Below are positions 61,908 to 64,000 of a DNA stretch of 64,000 bases, piece by piece. Position numbers and translations under genes: made by a program. The notes beneath the pieces are model-generated. The model ran no database searches. It saw only the letters and a program-made list of their open reading frames with translations, and was not told the DNA's origin. This DNA is from UBA12077 sp963665525 (GTDB lineage Bacteria > Bacteroidota > Bacteroidia > Bacteroidales > UBA12077): the NCBI GenBank assembly GCA_963665525.1, contig OY762280.1, positions 1,364,001 through 1,428,000 of the forward strand, in the 5' to 3' direction. Each line of letters begins with the position of its first letter. Within the stretch, counting starts at the first letter, position 1.

Positions 61908-62788
61908 CCCTTATATGCAAGCGGTTTGGGATTAGCAGACAGGCATTATACAAAAAGTTACAAAGAACTAATGAAGCTTTATCACAACACCAAATTGTGA
62001 TAAAGCTGGTGCAACAAATCAGATATGAACAACCATTCATAGGAACTGAAAAGCTCTATGGATTAATTAAACAAGACTTACAAAAAATGAACATTAAAAT
62101 TGGAAGATGCAAGTTAAACAGCATCTTAAAAGAGTATGGAATGCTGGTTAGAAAACGCAAGAAAAATGTTATTACCACCAACTCTCACCATCGGTTCAGG
62201 AAATATCCTAACCTTGTGAAGAATATGGAAATCACTAAACCTGAACAAGTCTGGGTTGGTGACATCACCTATGTTAAAACCGACCAGGGTAATAATTACT
62301 TACACTTGCTTACAGACGCTTATTCGAAGCGTATTGTTGGTTTTGAGTTATCGGATAACCTGAAGGCAGAATCTACTTTAAATGCCCTTAAAATGGCTCT
62401 AAAAGGGCGGAAATACCCTGAAAGAAAACTAACACATCATTCGGATCGTGGAATCCAGTATTGCAGTGATGATTATATTCAAGTGCTCATGGATAATCAT
62501 ATGTTAATTAGCATGACTGAAAACTCTGATCCCTACGAAAATGCCATAGCTGAAAGAGTAAACGGAATACTTAAGTATGAGTTCTCCATCGGCGAGGGTT
62601 TTAAAAACCATGCTTCTGCCCTATCTGAAGTAAAAAAATCTGTGTTTATTTATAACACCCGAAGACCCCACAGAAGCTGTAAAATGCTTACTCCTGAAAA
62701 TGCTCATCTGAATGGAAAATATAAACTTCCATCCTATTCTATCAAATTGAAAACAAAAAATGAATTATCTTTAACAAAAAACTGCTAA
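61862..62788 (+). CDS. IS3-family OrfB transposase (DDE), copy 2
   Basis: The -1 frame is open from at least 61862, so the short apparent start at 61997 (GTG) understates it; homology to copy 1 begins at KITLICKRFGISRQALYKKL. DDE residues: Asp in VGDITYVKT, Asp in HHSDRGIQY, Glu in NAIAERVNGIL. Probably still functional. Residues differ from copy 1 at many positions, so the two were not produced by a recent local jump. Confidence 0.88.
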   Translation, partial: ADKSIAKSTKKSFKITLICKRFGISRQALYKKLQRTNEALSQHQIVIKLVQQIRYEQPFIGTEKLYGLIKQDLQKMNIKIGRCKLNSILKEYGMLVRKRKKNVITTNSHHRFRKYPNLVKNMEITKPEQVWVGDITYVKTDQGNNYLHLLTDAYSKRIVGFELSDNLKAESTLNALKMALKGRKYPERKLTHHSDRGIQYCSDDYIQVLMDNHMLISMTENSDPYENAIAERVNGILKYEFSIGEGFKNHASALSEVKKSVFIYNTRRPHRSCKMLTPENAHLNGKYKLPSYSIKLKTKNELSLTKNC

Positions 62789-62818
62789 AAATATGTCAAC
62801 TTATTTTAGCACGAGACA

Positions 62819-63153
62819 AAAAAATTTATTTTGCCCTCGCTCCTAATTTCAAAAATGCTTTTTTTACGTAGTTTAACGACTAGTTTTTATCAGTTTGATA
62901 AATCTTAACGGGCGGCTTGAAATCGTTAAAAAAGCGGGTCTTTGACAAGACCTTTCGATGTTTAATATGGAAAAACCAATTATGAGCATATTTTTAAAAT
63001 TAGTGCTCCAACCCTACTTTTCTGCTTTTCATGGACAAAGCTTTTTTTAATTTCTGGTTTCGCGTGTCGACCCGATTCTTTTTACTTCATGGCAACTTTA
63101 TTAACGGGTGATAAAGATCCACGGCGTTGATTGGCGAAAAGAACCACAACCTA
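62819..63153. other. Gene-free remnant of cassette C20, homologous to C9
   Basis: Matches cassette C9 in order: ATTTATTTTGCC, CTCCTAATTTC, TTTTTAAAATTAG, AACGGGTGAT, ACGGCGTTGATTGGCGAAA. It ends ACCTATAAC, which would need a partner GTTATAGGT; R19 instead supplies GTTAGCGTA. No frame of interest. Confidence 0.7.
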
Positions 63154-63282
63154 TAACATCGGGTCTTAAAGCATGGTGGGTTTTGTTGTAATCTGACAAG
63201 TATTTATTATATTTGTTTCAGTGTCAACGGGTGACACTGAAACGCGGCTGGCTCCCACCCGCTTCAAACCCGAGGACCGTTA
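63154..63282 (+). repeat. attC-like site R20
   Basis: Opens ACCTATAACA, closes GGACCGTTATACAAC. Inner hairpin GTGTCAACGGGTGACAC. Related to R14. The only site whose left core does not match the preceding junction. Confidence 0.9.
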
Positions 63283-63296
63283 TACAACATACAGCT

Positions 63297-64000
63297 ATGA
63301 AAAAATATCTATTGCTAATTTTATTAACAGGCAGTATTAATGTCTACTCTCAAGAGTATTTTATAAAAGGAAACAACTGTTTAATTGATAATCAATATAG
63401 AATAGCAGATTCTTTATATTCAATCTCAATTTCTAAATTTGAAACTCGCGACGCTTTTTATAATAGGGCTGTAGCACGGTTCTATTTAAGTGATACATGT
63501 GATGCATGCATTGATTTGGAAAGATTATCAAGAGAATATTATGATAAAGAATCAATTATTTTATTTAACAATTATTGTTGTGATAAGGTAGACACACTTT
63601 TCTATGATAAAAAATATAATATATCAGATATTAGTAATTATAAATATTATGAAATCACAAAACAAATAAAATGTGGCAACAAGCATGTTAGTACAATACA
63701 TAATCGTAAACTAATGAATGCTAGAGTTATTTGGAACAAATTTCATGATGCTCCTATTGGTCTATTTGAAATAAGAACTGATATAATTGCATCTTATATA
63801 TTAAATAATGGACAAAAGGTATTCAATTATATATATAAAAACCATCCTATTACATCTAATGAACAAGAATTAAGCGAATTAAAAAAACGCACAGTTATCC
63901 TTCTTGAAAATAAATATAACTTATTAAAGGAAAAAAATAAGATAAAAGAAATTACTGTTTTAGTTCATTTTATAATCAATGAAGATGGTTCAATTCAAAA
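63297..64000 (+). CDS. Cassette C21 gene, partial: secreted protein with probable TonB-C-like end
   Basis: At least 234 residues, running off the window. Signal peptide MKKYLLLILLTGSINVYS. The first part, LIDNQYRIADSLYSISISKF and RDAFYNRAVARFYLSD, resembles a TPR-like helical pair with Cys-x2-Cys in DTCDACID. Near the window end, KEITVLVHFIINEDGSIQ matches the start of TonB C-terminal/energy-transducer-like domains. The combination is common in Bacteroidota envelope proteins. Starts 15 bases after the GTTA of R20. Confidence 0.65.
   Translation, partial: MKKYLLLILLTGSINVYSQEYFIKGNNCLIDNQYRIADSLYSISISKFETRDAFYNRAVARFYLSDTCDACIDLERLSREYYDKESIILFNNYCCDKVDTLFYDKKYNISDISNYKYYEITKQIKCGNKHVSTIHNRKLMNARVIWNKFHDAPIGLFEIRTDIIASYILNNGQKVFNYIYKNHPITSNEQELSELKKRTVILLENKYNLLKEKNKIKEITVLVHFIINEDGSIQ

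Larger units (their letters stand above)
61465..62818 (+). mobile_element. IS3-family insertion sequence, copy 2
   Basis: 1354 bp, the same length as copy 1 but clearly diverged in sequence. Ends TGCGTCGTGCTAAAATA and, inverted, TGTCTCGTGCTAAAATA. Flanks CGA (61462-61464) and AAA (62819-62821) are not a target duplication. It lies in cassette C20, which also has non-matching ends. Confidence 0.9.
35822..64000 (+). mobile_element. Integron-like gene-cassette array, cassettes C1-C20 plus partial C21
   Basis: Twenty structured repeats (R1-R20), each about 127-132 bp from TAACA to GTTA, separate short segments that usually hold one or two plus-strand genes. Taking the crossover between G and TTA, cassettes are: C1 35822-37863, C2 to 38903, C3 to 45478, C4 to 46351, C5 to 47323, C6 to 48110, C7 to 49485, C8 to 51346, C9 to 51836, C10 to 52673, C11 to 53361, C12 to 54827, C13 to 55370, C14 to 56109, C15 to 57214, C16 to 57920, C17 to 58695, C18 to 60592, C19 to 61444, C20 to 63279. 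In 19 of 20 the cassette's first bases are complementary to those before the TAAC of its own site. The array continues past the window. Confidence 0.88.

Noticed and set aside
35842..62818. Composite transposon formed by the two same-direction IS3 elements
   Set aside because: The IS copies are clearly diverged, copy 1 has its own 3-bp duplication inside an otherwise matched cassette, and the cassette structure continues beyond copy 2. Independent insertions explain the data better.
37739..63282. CRISPR array
   Set aside because: Repeats are 127-132 bp, structured, and separated by 0.4-6.4 kb of mostly coding DNA; there are no short uniform spacers and no cas genes.
1..64000. tRNA and rRNA genes
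   Set aside because: No cloverleaf with TTCGANTC-like arms or rRNA-like conserved stretch was noticed by eye; a covariance search would be needed to exclude degenerate ones.

Overview
AT-rich DNA from a member of the Bacteroidota (Bacteroidetes). Supporting signs: TAnnTTTG-type -7 elements and few Shine-Dalgarno sequences, lipoproteins with Asp/Asn-rich tethers after the lipidated Cys, a type IX secretion C-terminal sorting domain, a DarA/DarB dialkylresorcinol pair, and FAS1, M14, S9 and M28 secreted proteins. A relative of the marine Marinilabiliales/Marinifilaceae is plausible, but that is inference.

Positions 1-34407 are mostly ordinary chromosome. In order: a probable restriction-modification pair (1-2962, the endonuclease candidate cut by the window edge); RNase HI; a BaiN-like flavoprotein; a fucose-isomerase-like protein; a four-FAS1 lipoprotein; MsrA; a ferredoxin; a BlaI/BlaR1-type pair behind three 16-bp operators; a K+ channel; an M19 dipeptidase; OsmC; an S9 peptidase; Pcm; an SSF symporter; a nucleotidyltransferase plus FucP-like transporter; a tandem adenylate kinase; DarB/DarA; M14 and M28 peptidases. 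A RAYT-type transposase (32282-32887) lies between copies of a dispersed small palindrome that also occurs at three other loci.

Positions 34533-64000 hold the main discovery: an integron-like gene-cassette array. It starts with a tyrosine recombinase (34533-35672) and, 148 bp past its stop, an attI-like GTTAGCGG (35821). Twenty copies of a 127-132 bp structured repeat follow (R1-R20, each running TAACA...GTTA), dividing about 27 kb into cassettes C1-C20, plus C21 cut by the window end. The decisive observation is that the 3-6 bases following the GTTA that opens each cassette are the reverse complement of the bases preceding the TAAC of that cassette's own site. This holds in 19 of 20 complete cassettes, as expected if cassettes are excised and inserted as circles with crossover at G/TTA. 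Every site also has an invariant unpaired C at position 12, an asymmetric 1/5-nt internal loop, and stems that vary in sequence while keeping pairing. This is the architecture of integron attC sites. The recombinase, however, lacks the insert typical of IntI and is transcribed in the same direction as the cassettes.

Cassette cargo is mostly unrecognised: lipoproteins, small membrane proteins, TPR proteins, a YARHG lipoprotein, a HEPN-like protein, and a winged-helix/HNH protein. Some cassettes contain no gene. Two 1354-bp IS3-family elements are present. The first interrupts C1 cleanly with an ATT duplication. The second lies in the only cassette whose ends do not match, pointing to an IS-mediated rearrangement. 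C3 is unusually large (6.6 kb, about eight genes), but its ends match.
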